Assembly (NCBI GenBank): GCA_003116995.1
Contig: BDSL01000088.1
Coordinates: 186,001 to 250,000, forward strand
Length of the DNA: 64,000 bases
Direction: 5' to 3'
Origin: Yamagishiella unicocca
Taxonomy: Eukaryota; Chlorophyta; Chlorophyceae; Chlamydomonadales; Volvocaceae
Shown here: one piece after another, positions 12,601-24,046 of the stretch
How the letters are laid out: each line of letters starts with the position of its first letter
Numbering within the stretch: the first letter of the stretch is position 1
Notes under the pieces: generated by a model
Told to the model about the DNA's origin: nothing
Databases searched by the model: none
The model's input: only the letters and a program-made list of their open reading frames with translations
Program-made: the position numbers and the translations under genes

Positions 12601-15600
12601 TCCTTGCCGCCTCAGGACTACACCCGCTACCGCTCGCTGGTGTTCTCCACCTCGTGCGAGCTGCCCGCCGTGGAGGCCTTCCTGAAACACATCTTCGCCC
12701 CCACGCCGCTGCTGGGCGACGGCGACGACGACGCGGCGGAGGGCGGCGCCGGCGGCGGCGGCAGCTGCTTCGGCGCGTTGCAACTGAGCACCACCGCCAG
12801 CGAGCTGGACCTGAGTGAGGAGGTCATGGAGACCATCATGTCGTACCTCCAGCAGGACGAGCAATCCACGGCGTCTAAGGAGCAACACGCCGCTGCCGCG
12901 GCGGCGGCGGCCGCCAGCGGCGGCGCCGACGGCGGCCTTGCCGCCGCCTGCGGTGGCTACGTCAGCGTACTTCCCGGCTGCGCGGCCCGCGTGCACGTGT
13001 ATTTCCACCGCTCCCAGCCCGCCGCCCTTGCGGCCAAGTGGCCGGTGGTCGCTGCCATGCTCAGCTGCCGGCCGCCCCCCCGTGTGCACCGGGGTTGCTA
13101 CAAGGTGGAGATGGCGACACTGGTGGCGGCGGGGGGCCCAGGAGGCGGCATCAGCTCATCGCAGGTGCGCCTCGTGGTTGATGGGGGTTCACGTGTGAGG
13201 TTTACCACGAGCGACGATGTACGATGTACGAACGGACGCGCTGTTGGTTGGTGTGGATATGGGTGTGGATATGGCTTCGACTCTCTCTGCAGTCACACCG
13301 ACCCCACACAAGTAAATCCGCTGCGACAACAACAACGCCTTCCTTGTCCTCCACCTCCACCTCCACCTCCACCTCCTTCACCACCACCTAGAGTCAAAGG
13401 TTCTTCCTTAGGACCTTCTCTCCTTATCCTAACTCCCTCCTGCTGCACCTCTTCCGCCCGCCAGGCTCTGCGCCAGTTCTCCCAGCTCGCATCGCTGGGT
13501 CAGATCCACTTCGAACCCATCATCAAGATGAAGGCAATCAGCTGGCAGCTGCTGAGGCGGCCGCCCGGGGCCCGGGCCGGCGGCGGCGGACTGGCGGCGC
13601 TGGCGGCCTCCATCCACGCGCGTTTGGAGATGCAGACGGCGGCGTCTGCAGGGCGGCTGGACATGGTTTGGGGCCTTATGGCGGGGGCGTTCACGGAAGG
13701 TGAGGTGTTGAGGAACTGCGCGCAAGGCCTGTCCTGGCGTGCGCTCATACCAACTCACCCCCCGAGGTCCTGACCTCGTCCCACATCACGCGTCCCCCCA
13801 CCTGGTACTTTTCCATCTCCCTCGCCTCTCCTCATTCGCACCTCCAAGCCATCTAAGCTCTGCTAGCAAGCCACAACTAGCAAGCCGTCAGCGTCACCGT
13901 CACCCAAAGCCACCCAACCACCCAAACCGCCCAACCGTCAAACCAACCACCCAGGCCACACGTGCGTGGAGCAGGAGGCGTTTCTCCGGCCCCGCATCAC
14001 CAACTACTTTGACTCCGCCGCGGCAACAGCAACCGCAGGAGCAGGGCCCGACGGGGCCCCGCCGCCGGTGCCGCCGCCACCCCGGCCGCCGCCAACGGCT
14101 CCCGGCGGCGCCGCGCCACTGCCGCTGCCCCGGCCGCCCGCTGGTTGCCCCCCGCTGCCGCTGGCGCCCCGCTCGTCTTCGATGGTGTTGGAGGTTGAGG
14201 CGTTCCTCACCGGTGGCAAGGCGCGAGCAGCGGCCATGGTAAGCCGATATCCCCTCGTCAGGGCTCGGGGGAGGCAGCAGCCTACTTAGGCACCTGGTGG
14301 CAGCAGCCTGTTTAGGCACAGGGAGGCAGCAGCCTATTAAGACTAGGGGTGGTGGGCCACACGAGGGTCACGGGGGTGGTGGAGCAGGGGATTGGGCAGG
14401 GTATGGAGAGTGACGAACGCCACTGCCAGCCATGATGCCATCACTTCCATTTGTGGGCCATCACTTCCATTTGTGGGCCATCACTTCCATTTGTGGGCCA
14501 TCACTTCCATTTGTGTGCTTGGCGCTCGACGGACACCACCGCCCAGTACGCCGCCACCTCTTCGCCAGTGGTCTCCCATGCGCCTCCGCTTTCCGCAAAC
14601 ACGCCCGCCGAACAAGCCCCCGCTCCTGACCACCCTCGAAGAGCCCACTCAGCCACTGCTGTCCTGCCCTGCACGCCCAGCCACACTGTGCCGTTATCAC
14701 GCCGTGCCAGGTGCAAACCCTCCCTGTCGACTGCCTCTCCGGCCTTCACACTCCCATCCACCACCTCGGCCCTCCGTTTCTCGCAGTCGGTCCCGCTGAC
14801 TGCGGTGGCTGTGGCCAGGATCATGCATGGGCTGGCGGGACCCGCATTCCCGGCGGATGCCTGGCGCAAGTCGACCGAGTGGGGGAAGTGAGTGACAGGC
14901 TGGGGGCGGGAGGCTCGACATTTGGGTCTTTGAGGAATGACATGTAAAATTTCCGAGCGAGCAGGGCGCCAGGGAACAGGCTGGTCGGTGCTGGGCAGTG
15001 GAGGTGGTGGTGAGCCATCTGAGCCTTCAGGCGGAAGTTTGCTGAAATGCTGCTCATGTGGCATATGCGACCATGCTGCATGTGAAGCAACCCATGCGGT
15101 GCCTGGGTTTCCTGATGCAGCAATGATCCTGGATTTCTGAATGCGCCCGTTGGCGTGTGATGCGCCCGTTGCATGTTGTCCGGAAGCCCCCCGTGTCGCA
15201 ACACACCACTGACCCGTGTCGCAACACACCACTGACCCGTGTCGCAACACACCACTGACCCGTGTCGCAACACACCACTGACCCGTGTCGCAACACACCA
15301 CTGACCCGTGTCGCAACACACCACTGACCCGTGTCGCAACACACCACTGACCCGTGTCGCAACACACCACTGACCCGTGTCGCAACACACCACTGACCCG
15401 TGTCGCAACACACCACTGACCCGTGTCGCAACACACCACGCCGCTGACTGGTGTTCGCAGGTACAAGGCAGTGGACTTCGCGTACGTCCGAGCAGTGGCG
15501 GCCATGGTGCTGGCAAGGAGGGCGGCGGCTGGGGCGGGGCCGGGGGCGGCAGCTGGAGGCGCGGGGGCCCGGCAGGGGCTGGCACAGGGGGGTACTGGTT

Positions 15601-15692
15601 TCGGGGCGGATGAGGGGGGAAGAACGAGACGACTGGGTGCAGGTGGAGGGGGTGAGGAGAAGCTGGATGCGGAGGATATGTACGTGGCATGA
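944..15692 (+). CDS. RECQL4: RECQL4-type ATP-dependent DNA helicase, about 2401 aa, 22 exons
   Basis: RecQ helicase acting in nuclear replication initiation and repair. Exons: 944-1070, 1321-1899, 2326-3026, 3341-3589, 3866-4171, 4358-5958, 6352-6880, 7452-7579, 7878-8355, 8758-8944, 9098-9145, 9624-9739, 9956-10072, 10326-10550, 11008-11197, 11592-11755, 12199-12258, 12616-13164, 13465-13699, 13955-14238, 14787-14887, 15461-15692. All phases join without a stop. Domains: Sld2-like start (about 1-60; W..YK..HGK, then LWAEFQ), a disordered Ala/Gly-rich and acidic region to about 1330, a conserved GNFVKMQN segment, a CCHC knuckle (CFKC..GHWARDC, about 1404-1417) split by intron 8, Walker A LPTGAGKS (about 1625) split by intron 10, VDEAH (about 1725), GLTATAT, VVVATVAFGMG and GRAGRDG (about 1916). 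The STSCELPAVEAF block and terminal AVARIMHGL..PAFP are RECQL4-type, not BLM/WRN-type. At about twice the usual length, the excess is low-complexity N-terminal sequence. Least certain are the starts of exons 6 and 21. Confidence 0.9.
6102..6245. repeat. 23-bp minisatellite in RECQL4 intron 6
   Basis: About six near-perfect copies of a 23-bp unit containing GTAACGGGTCGCCAGT lie inside intron 5959-6351. The array is unrelated in sequence to those in the other introns of the gene. Confidence 0.9.
7062..7172. repeat. GC-rich tandem repeat in RECQL4 intron 7
   Basis: Irregular copies of units built from CAGGGCCCGGCAGAGCAG and CCCCGGCTGTTGT. They lie within intron 6881-7451. Confidence 0.8.
7208..7255 (-). 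repeat. Intronic dispersed motif, copy 1
   Basis: Minus-strand reading GAAACGTAATGGACAGTCG then TTTGGAACTGCATGCTGG, inside RECQL4 intron 7 (antisense to the gene). One of five related copies. Confidence 0.65.
7580..7690. repeat. 28-bp minisatellite carrying the intron-8 splice donor
   Basis: Donor-like GTGGGTACTC occurs at 7580 (the real donor), 7608 and 7636, with a GCGGGTAC variant at 7663, spaced 27-28 bp. The unit also repeats the last exon bases (CTTCAA), so the exon-intron boundary itself is tandemly copied. Confidence 0.85.
11198..11326. repeat. 43-bp minisatellite beginning at the intron-15 splice donor
   Basis: Three copies of a 43-bp unit start with GTGAGGACGG at 11198, 11241 and 11284. 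The first copy starts exactly at the first base of the intron. Confidence 0.9.
11756..12198 (+). other. GC-AG intron (RECQL4 intron 16)
   Basis: The exon ends YVQQ and the next begins AGRAGRDG, which is the contiguous order expected of helicase motif VI. The only junction preserving it is CAG|GCAGGA to CCAG|GCGG, a GC donor. The nearest GT donor upstream would delete the conserved VQQ. Confidence 0.75.
11800..11849 (+). repeat. Intronic dispersed motif, copy 2
   Basis: Reads AACCGTTTAGAGCAGACGTTT then CAAGATGCATGCTGGG (first block 21 bases with its leading A; key part CCGTTTAG..CAGACG). Lies inside RECQL4 intron 16. Confidence 0.7.
12423..12613. repeat. 15-bp minisatellite in RECQL4 intron 17
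   Basis: About 12-13 copies of CCCTCACTCCTTGAA variants fill the 3' half of intron 12259-12615, right up to the acceptor. Confidence 0.9.
14441..14520. repeat. 20-bp tandem repeat, four copies, RECQL4 intron 20
   Basis: Units of TCACTTCCATTTGTGGGCCA repeated four times inside intron 14239-14786; the last copy is degenerate. Confidence 0.9.
15190..15440. repeat. 23-bp minisatellite in RECQL4 intron 21
   Basis: About 11 almost identical copies of a 23-bp unit containing CGTGTCGCAACACACCACTG within intron 14888-15460. Their homogeneity suggests recent expansion or homogenisation. Confidence 0.92.
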
Positions 15693-16255
15693 GGAGTTGC
15701 TGGTGAGGGGGCTGACCTGGCTGGCGGAGGAAACGTCTTTTAGGGTTTAGGACAAATACGGCGAATTGAGGCTCCTGCTGGGCGAGAAGGACGTGGTCAA
15801 GATTGTATGGTGCTAGTGAATTCACAGTGGAGTGATAGATTGCAATATGCTGGTGAATTTTGCAGTGGATGAGTGCACGAGCCAGAGAGGTTTTCATCGA
15901 TCGTTATTTTACAAACGTCGATGCATCACAAGTTGTGATCAGGATTCTTTCTATGGCTGCTACCGGAGCAGCTGCAGATGTCCATATATACCCGGAGTGG
16001 TCAACTAATTCGGCATTAACAATCAACCATGGCAACCATCAACTGACAATAAACAGCCAGCGGCATGCCTCCGCTTTACCTAATCCAGCGCTCAACGTTC
16101 GCACATTGAACCAACTAGCCCTGACCAATTGGGGTCTGGGTGATTCTAATCATGAATCAATGGTACTAAGAAATAAACTAGGGTTAGTTGGGCCAAAGAT
16201 TGGCTCCTATCTGTCCGCGTACATAATCCATGTACGGTAAAAATGAAGTCGTCTC
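15693..16255. other. Convergent intergenic region, shared 3' UTRs
   Basis: Lies between the RECQL4 stop and the pherophorin stop on the opposite strand. A TTACA at 15909-15913 reads TGTAA on the minus strand, 343 bases past the pherophorin stop, and could be its polyadenylation signal. On the plus strand the first TGTAA is at 16351, inside the pherophorin gene, so the two transcripts may overlap. No gene seen. Confidence 0.45.
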
Positions 16256-19200
16256 CTAAGAAATGTATTCACTTGGGCAGCAATCGTTACTTGTGCTGAA
16301 GATGGCCACCTGAAGGCAGAAAAAAGGCGGTTAATAATCGTGTGCTGGTGTGTAACAGATACGACATACGAGGGCTGCCGCGAGGACTGTTATGCTATTG
16401 CTAAGGAACGTACCTGGCAGTGTTGATTGAGGCAGAAGTTGGAGGGTTTGGCGCAGTTGCCCGCGCGGACGACCCAGCACAGCGTTGCGCCGGTGGGGTT
16501 AGGCAGCTCACTGCGGGCGGAGAGAAAGGAGGGCACACGTCAGTCCGGGGCGAGATAGCAGTAGAGAAGGAACCATTCCAAGCGGCGAAAAGGCGCATTC
16601 CGGCAGGTATGTCGTACTCACGTGCGTAGATCCACAAATTTAATGGTTTGAAGGGCATCCGGGTACATGGCCCAGCTGTAGTCCTTGGGCACACCGTTGA
16701 TCAGCAGCCGGCGGAGATCGCTGCGGCAGTTGTTGTTGACCGGGATCTCGAGCTTCGCGAAATCCATTCCACTGCAAGACAGGGTTAGAGGCAACAAACA
16801 GGTGAGTCGAGGGATAATGGGGAATAGTAGTAACTGTTGCAGGCGAATGATGCTGGGAGGGAGGGAGCTGAGCGACTTACCAGCACTGTCCACCACTGCA
16901 GCTCTGCTTGGTGATGTTGGTGCACATCGCAACAGCTGCGTCGCCGGCCTGGTCCTTTGTTTGTATAAGGAACAACGGGCCAACGGCGTACGGCACATTC
17001 GACGTGTTGGTTCGACACTTGTGTGTCGTGACAATGAATGGAAAGTCGGGTGACGGTGGAGGCGGCGAAGGAGGTGGAGAGCCGGGCGGAGGCGGCGACG
17101 AACGGGCCAGCGGGGACGGCGACGGCGGCAAAGGGATGAAGGGAGGTGGCGGCGGCGACAACTTTCTCTTGCGAGGCGGCGGCGGTGACTGGCTGAATCC
17201 GGGGGCGCAATCTTGGGTGTATGTGCCATTGAGGCACGAATCCCCACCGGCAGGACCCGTGACGTTCGCCACGATTGTGTAGCCCGCAGAGCTGGCCGTA
17301 CACTGGGGACCTCCGAAGATACTTAGAATCCAGGCCTGCATACCGCTGGGGCCGACCAGCCAGTCCGCCATGCGCTGCCCGTCGGCGGCGGAGGCGAAGG
17401 ACCCCCTCATGACCATCGTGGGCCCACATGACACGAGCGTGAAGGGCTGGGAGATGGTGGCGTTGTAGAGCGGCGCGTTGGTGGCGAAGCTGGAGCTGAT
17501 GCGGACAGACATTGCCGTACACTGCGTGGCGCTGAAGATTATGGGGGGCAGGGTGCTGTTCTGGGGAGGTATCAGGTAGACTGAGACCTCCACAACACAT
17601 GGAGGCAGGGCGGGAGGCGAGGGCGGCAGAGGCATGGGCGGCGGAGACGGCGGGCTTGGTGGGGGCGGGAAGCAGTCCTGTCCGTATTCGCCAGACAGGC
17701 AGGTCGGGTTGCCAACAAAGTCGGTAATCTCTCCTAGGAAGTAGTACCCAGAGAGGCCGGAGGAGCACTGGTCGCCACCGGTTAGCGCCTGGACCCAGGA
17801 TCGAAGCCCGGAGGGGCTCTCAATCCAGGGCTGAAGCTTCTCGCCATCTGCTGTGGAGCGGAAGGCGCCACAGACCGAGAGGTACGGCAGCACCGGTGGT
17901 ACGATGCTACCGTCGTACGTCTTGGAGCAGGCGGTGGAAGTAAAGGGCTGGGCGATGGCAGCCCCGACAGCGTTCGCGTTGGCCGTGATGGAGGCGGAGA
18001 TGGTATTGCTGAGGTTCGCGCAGATTGCATCCGTGAAGGTGAACATAGGGCCCGTGAGGCCAGCCGGAGGGGTGATGAAAATTTTGATGCAGACCGTGCA
18101 GGGTGGCGGAGGGCTGGGCGGGGGGCTTGGGGGAGACGGTGGCGGCGGAGAAGGAGGCGGGGGCAGCGGGGGCGGAGGAGAGGGCGGCGGCGGCGCAGGA
18201 GGTGGGGGGGAAGGAGGAAGTGGGGCGGGAGGCGGTGGGGAGGGTGGTGGGGGGTTCGGGGGTCGCGGAGGGGGGACGGGAGGGGGGCGCGGCGGCGGCG
18301 AGGGAGGGGTAGGGGGGACTGAGGGAGGCTCGCCTGGGGCCGGAGATGGAGGCGGGGGTGAGGGTGGCGGCGGGTTGGGCGGAGGGGGTTGGGGGGCGGA
18401 GGCGACGGAGGCGGAGGGGAAGGAGGTGGCGGCGAGGGCGGAGGGGGCTCTGGAGGAGGTGAGGGAGGCGGCGAGGGCGGGGGCGGCAATGGGCTCGGTG
18501 GTTCGGGGCTCGGCGGCGAAGGAGGGACAGGCGAGGGCGGTGGAAAAGGCGGCGGCGGTGACGGCGGCGGCGGGAAGGGCGGGGGAGGAGGGGACGGGGG
18601 GCACTCCTGTTGGTACTCTCCCTCAACACAGGTGGCCTCGCCGTCGGGACCCACGACGGTCGTGAAGACGTCGTAGCCAGCCAGCTGGAGCGAGCAGGGC
18701 GAACCCCCGGTGACGGCCTCCACCCACGACGGCATGGCTGTGGTGTTCAGCCAGACTTGTAGAAGCTCCCCATCGGTGGGTGATTGGAAGGAGCCCCCGA
18801 CCATCAAGTAGTAGGGGTCGCAGTTAGAGAGGACGAAGGGCTCTGTGATCACCGCCCCCACGGCGGTTGCCTGGGCGGTGACGTCGTTGGCGATGCGCCG
18901 CGACAGGTTGGCACAGATGGCATCGTCGAAACGATATTCTCCTCCCTGGAGCGGCGGAAGCAGATAGACGTAGATGTCGGCCTCGCAGGGAGGAGGGGGG
19001 GGCGGCGGCATGGGCTCCGGCGGGGGAGGAGGCGACCGCTTCTTCTTGGGGGGCAGGGGCGGCGGGGGCGCCGGAGAAGGCGGCGTGCGGGGTACTGGGC
19101 TGAGCGAGGATGCGCATGTGGGGCAGTAGTTGGTGGTGGCGTCGTCGGCGAATGTGTATCGGCACGTCTTGGCCCGGTTGTTGTAGCACAGGTCATCAAC

Positions 19201-20251
19201 GGTGGAGCACTGCGCGCGGCTGTTGATGCAGATGGTCGTCCCCGGCATCGTGGTGATGTTGCGGTTCAGGTTGTAGATCTTGATCTCGTAGCCTAACGGG
19301 AATTTAGTGTGGGGGGGATTTCAGTTGGTGCTAGGGGGTCTGGGTCCTGGTCACAGGGTTCGTCAGCGTCATGCTTTCCTCACCAGAGGAGTGTACGGGC
19401 GTGTCCCATGACTTCCAGATCTTTCCATCGATGGTGATGCTGCCGATGGACGACTTATTGCCGCACCGAGCCGTGGACTCGAACTGGAGGCGCGAGGAGG
19501 AGGATTAGCGTGTCAGTCGGTGACGGACGACAGCTTTGTGCTAGCAACTGCCGGGCTGCGGGTACGTACCGCAATTTTGTCGACGGAGTTCCTCATTCCC
19601 TGGCAGCACTTTAGGGACAAGTCACATCCGACCTCGTACACCGAGAAGCAGGTTTTCGTGATGTTCCCAACCTGCGGGGGGGGAGGCGGCGGCGGGAACG
19701 GTGTTGGCAAGCGTTGGAAAAAGGTGGGCATGGCGCAGATATGCAGGCGACAATTGGCAGAAGTAGCTATAAGGGTAGCTAGTCGTTGGTTGTAGTAACT
19801 TTTACGGACGAGTCTGTGCTGCGTGTTGTAGTTTACGTACCGTCGTCCGGTCCTTCAACTCGACTTTGTAGGGGCTGCAGGCGCAGTCGTAAGTCGTGCA
19901 CTGGCACCATGGAAAGACTAGGAGGCCAGCCACCTCAGGGTCGTCCTGCGCGGAAACCGAGCCTGCGAGAAAACGCAGGGAATTATTGTCAGAATCCAGG
20001 CGTAAAATTTGAATGGATATTAGCGATGGCTGGTTCAAGGGGCGCTTCGTAGTGGGTCCCGACGACCAGCTACAGCGCAACTAAAAACATGACGCCGAAA
20101 TTCCAGTGTGTTCAGTTGTTGAATTTGATTCAGTGTTATTTCTGCTGTATGCGCGCGATCGCTGTCCCGTTACCAACCAACCAGGCTTACCCATTGCGAG
20201 CACGGCTGCGACGACCAAAAGCAGCACGGGTGGCAGCACATTGCGTGCCAT
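16256..20251 (-). CDS. Pherophorin-family matrix protein with three inserted repeat domains (about 1032 aa)
   Basis: Likely secreted, hydroxyproline-rich extracellular-matrix glycoprotein. Exons in transcript order: 20191-20251, 19841-19962, 19570-19671, 19384-19483, 16881-19292, 16622-16771, 16414-16510, 16256-16309. It starts MARNVLPPVLLLVVAAVLAM, a signal peptide continuing ..VSA before QDD. The pherophorin N-terminal part follows (FPWCQCTTYDCACSPYKV, then CFSVYEVGC..CC, FESTARCGN, YEIKIYNLN). Three Cys-containing units lie at 18601-18987, 17672-18100 and 17207-17599, separated by SPP-rich linkers. The pherophorin C-terminal part starts FPFIVTTHKC and ends VAIFSTSNDCCPSEYIS. The large exon changes frame once at the G run 18391-18396; one extra base there makes the whole model divisible by three. 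This is probably a homopolymer assembly error, though a real lesion is possible. Confidence 0.85.
18391..18396 (-). other. Frame break in Pro-rich linker of first pherophorin
   Basis: On the minus strand the SPPPP-type reading ends and resumes one frame over exactly at this run of six G (six C in the sense strand). The shift equals one missing base. Confidence 0.7.
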
Positions 20252-23200
20252 CCCGCGTTGCCTTGTGGCTGCGAACAGAACGAAAAGCGTTGCTGAGTTG
20301 AGCTGCTCCGACGCAGAGCGCGTCAACGACTTTTGCTACAACACAGGACAACTGCGACTGACCTCGCGCCACCGACAGCTCCAGCGCGGTCACCACTTTC
20401 TCCACACGCAGTAGGCTGCTGAGGCCTGCGAGGCATTGTTTTGCGCCGCGAAGCTTTTGTCAAGTCCAAGTCAACGCGAGCAGGATAGGTAATCAGCCTG
20501 GCCTTCCAAGCTGTGCTCAAAATTTTGACCGTAGGTCTGACCTTATAGCTGCTGGTCGAATCTATTGACGAGCCCAGTCCACTCCAGTTTCACGTACGCC
20601 CAGGAAGCTCTGTTGTGAAATATGAAGAGTGTGGGTGAGAGCGAGGTTTTATAGAAGTTGACTTCAACACAAGCTTATGAACAGTACAGTATGTACGTCA
20701 GGTCTGACCTCAATTGAGCTTTGGGCTGGAGAATCCTAGAATCCCGTTAATTCTGTAGACCTAACCGACTTAATCCTGAAACTATATCTAAAATATAATC
20801 CACATGTATTAATGCATAATGCATTTCTATCCTCGGTAGTCGAGCACTACAGAGCTATACGCAACGACACAACAGCCGGTCTGAATGGTGGGCTGTACGT
20901 CCTAACGGGGCTGAAATTCCAGGACCTGTAAGGACGAGCGCATTCTGTAAGGACGAGCCCGTTGATCCTGTGGAAAGCGACCGGCACACTGTCAAGGACA
21001 CATAGCATACATCTACCGTCTTTACAGACGCCCTTTAGCTCTTTATGTGGCACCCACAGCATGTTATCGCTGTATATAACAAATGTATTTCAGCTGCACA
21101 TTGTAACTGCGTGGAGCTGGTGGAAGTGCGTTGTCCGTGTTTCTGAAATTTGCGTTTCGCCTGTCACTAGCTGCCCGCGCACTGCTTGTGTGCAAAACGG
21201 TTTACCAATCGCCTATATCCTAAACATCGCAGTCAAGTACAATTCGCATTGTTTCATGAATGCACCGAGGGGCGGCAAGCTTTTCGGCTTGTTAAGACTG
21301 CCGCCAATGCTGAAGTAAAGCAAACGAACGATGCGTGTTTCGTATCCTATGTGCACCATCAGTATCATGTGCTGTCATTATGCAAAACATCCTTGTAATC
21401 GTCCCATCAACCTCGTGGTAGGAGATGCGGGCAGTTAACATGTATCGCGAAACAGCCATCTCTTCCTACGTCAACGTCTAGAGTTTCCACTTTCATAGCC
21501 CTAGTATTTTCAGCCGTTTACATACCTTGCCACAATGGTACCAACAGCCTACTGAGCCAGCTGTTGCCTGCCCATCGCCAGGGCCTTCTTGCGAATAGTT
21601 TCCTGTCGCATTGTGTGCGGACGACATGAGTGTGGGGTACTCATCAGTCCCGGTAATGAGAGGCGGGCAGTTGACCTGGTTGTATCGTGGCGGCGCGCCA
21701 CTGGTTCTCCGGTTGCGGGTCTGGTAGGTGTGTTGGCAGGTGTTGGTGGTCGGTTCCTGACAGGGGAAGCTACAGCGCACGTACATCATGGGGTGCTGTG
21801 CTGTGTGCTGCTGTTCTTGCCTCTGGACTGTGACTGCTGTCTAAGTGGTTTACTGCGGTGCTGCTGGGTTTCTGTCTCTTTCTCGCTGCAGTGTCAGCGT
21901 CGGGTGATGTGCCCAGTTGCTCTGACTTTTGGTCTGGATCCCAATATACTAAGTACTACTAGGCACGGAACGTCGCCCCCAAATCGTCTCGGGGCGTCAA
22001 CCTCGGCCCAACCATCCAGTGTGGGCTCAGAGGACACATCTGCGGGCTTGGCTGAGCACTTCTCTCTTGGATTGCTGTAACAGATGGGCTTGAGGGTCGA
22101 GGTCGGAGGATCTGGCCGATCTGGGCCCCACACACACGAAACGGTCATGTGCGTACTTGGAGTGTCCACCAAGATTAAAAGGCCTCGCGTCGGGTCCATC
22201 AACCCAGACCTTGTGTGTGCTGGTCTAGTGTGTTCGTTCTGGCACACATCGTTCTGCACCCAAGTCGCTGGCTCAGCCAAACAGGGTTGCGACACCGCCT
22301 GGCCACACGTAAGAGCACGCCATAAGGCCCCAATCCCTGTGACCCCGTTACTGCACAGGCATTAATTAGTAGCGAGGAGGCGTCACCCATCAGCACTGGG
22401 TCGACCAGGGCCGCGCAATGCGTCAGCGATTACGGCCGGGCAAGAACAAGGCGAGGAGGCGAGCAGCTGTCGCCGGCGGGATCCAGCAGGATCCCGCTGA
22501 ATCCCGCTGAATCCCGCTGAATTCCGCTGGAATCCGTTTTTTTACCCGAGACCGTACATATTGGCAACGCTCTGATACATAATACACAAGCCATAATGGC
22601 CGCTTGCGTACGACGGCTTGCAAAGGTTTTGCAGGGAAACGGGAATTTTCCAAACGCTGTATAAAATATTTGCCCGGAATCCGGATTGACATTTGCCCAA
22701 CCTGATAGGTCGCTTCGAAATATTTAACGCTACGAGCATGAAAGAATCTTAATGGACCGTATTGCCCAGGGTTATGCCACCTAAACGAAGAAGGTACATT
22801 CGTGAGTTTAGACCCTCAGTATCTACGTGAGATGTTGGTCGGTCGCCCGGCCACCCGACAGGCTACTATTTCACCTGCGCATTCATCCATTGAAACTACG
22901 CGTGGATTTAGCTGATACAACTGCTTGTGGCTGGATACCTCTTGGCATAGCATTCAGGCCATGAGGGACCCTGAGCCCCTTACGGATACGGAGAAGCACC
23001 AGCCCAGTGCATTCGACAGAAAGAGAGCAGCGGCCACTTCCTCTTGGGTGCCGCCAGCCTTCCGATTCCGCTACAGCGACTATTCAGCTCATCACCCTTG
23101 GCCTCCAGTTCCTTTACCCCTTATATTTCGCACTGTAGCCCTTTGTCGCTGCCATGCAGCCCCCCTTCCCCCTTGTCACTGCGCTAACACGAAGCGAGTG

Positions 23201-24046
23201 GTGTCCCTGTTGCTGTTGAGGCAACCAGTGCACACTGCACAGCCGGCTCATTGCTGCTGCATTACTACTGTTATTATTGTTGTTGCCGTCTTATCTGCGC
23301 TGGCTGCCTGCTGTCGTCGATTTTTCCAACTCCTCGGTCCCTTACTGGCCGTGAGGGGTCCCAGGATAGATACCGGTAGCTGGGACCGGAAGGCGCATTG
23401 TTGGATGAATCAGAATGAACACCAACACCCTAGAACCAAGGAAGGACCTCCGCGGATTTCTTTCCGACTGACGAACATGGCATGTTGCCTTGTTCCCGGC
23501 TTGCGTGCAGCCCCACTAATCACCCAAGCATGTTTTTTTATCGTTCTGTGGACCTAAAACCCTTCTTATACCCCATGCGAGCTGATAGGGGGGTGCTCCT
23601 CGGGGTCACGACTGGAGGCAATGACGTTTGAATTACAGCGATGAAGGAGCAGCGGGGGTCCTCATGGGCCCTCGCTGCTGTCCAGAAACATGTGCGAACA
23701 GCTCGCATTTGCTATACCCCAGTTTAGGAGCGGTCCAGTATTTGAAGCAGACCATGGGAAAGCTATGGTGGTGGGGCTATCACACTATCCCCCTGGGCAT
23801 CCCTGCCGCATCACACCCGCACTAACGTTCTAGGCCGCATCCGTCTTGCAGCATTAAGGCCAAAATAATGGCTCCTAGGATGTATTACGCGGTTGCGTCT
23901 ATAGTAGGTACATAAGCCTACAGTCGACATAAATTGAACGACCTAATAATGTTTGTGTCACAAGAGAATGGTGACCTCAGCGCGTACATTGACGTAATAA
24001 TGGGCGGGAGAATCTTAAGCAATCGTGGTACGAATCTAGGCCACAT
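20252..24046. other. Intergenic region between the two pherophorins
   Basis: Holds the upstream region of the 20251 pherophorin and the 3' region of the 24047 one. TTACA at 23633-23637 reads TGTAA on the minus strand, 410 bases past the latter's stop. A short tandem of AATCCCGCTG-like 10-mers lies at 22482-22531, and a copy of the dispersed repeat described at 30 kb lies at about 21700-21950. No further exon was convincing; in particular, the missing C-terminal pherophorin half was not found here. Confidence 0.5.
21700..21950 (+). repeat. Divergent copy of dispersed repeat (30-32 kb family)
   Basis: Shares with 30440-30672 the order TTGGTGG.C.GTTCCTGA, then a T/G-rich stretch, then a pyrimidine tract ending CAG|TGTCAG and the core ..TTTTGGTCTGGA.CCC. 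Confidence 0.6.

Noticed and set aside
14547..14786. Longer version of RECQL4 exon 21 starting at 14547
   Set aside because: Also in phase, but the acceptor at 14786 has a better pyrimidine tract and joins the conserved C-terminal region without an 80-residue low-complexity insert; cDNA would decide.
14821..15897. Repeated VSGVLRHGSVVCCDTGQW protein on the minus strand
   Set aside because: Translation of the 23-bp intron minisatellite; the unit length is not a multiple of three, giving the same pattern in all frames.
18100..18620. An intron in the pherophorin linker to explain the frame change
   Set aside because: No good donor/acceptor pair fits and the Pro pattern abuts without a gap; a one-base homopolymer loss is simpler.
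17853..18665. Gly-rich open frames on the plus strand at 17.8-18.7 and 24.1-25.3 kb
   Set aside because: Reverse complements of the pherophorin Pro-rich linkers.
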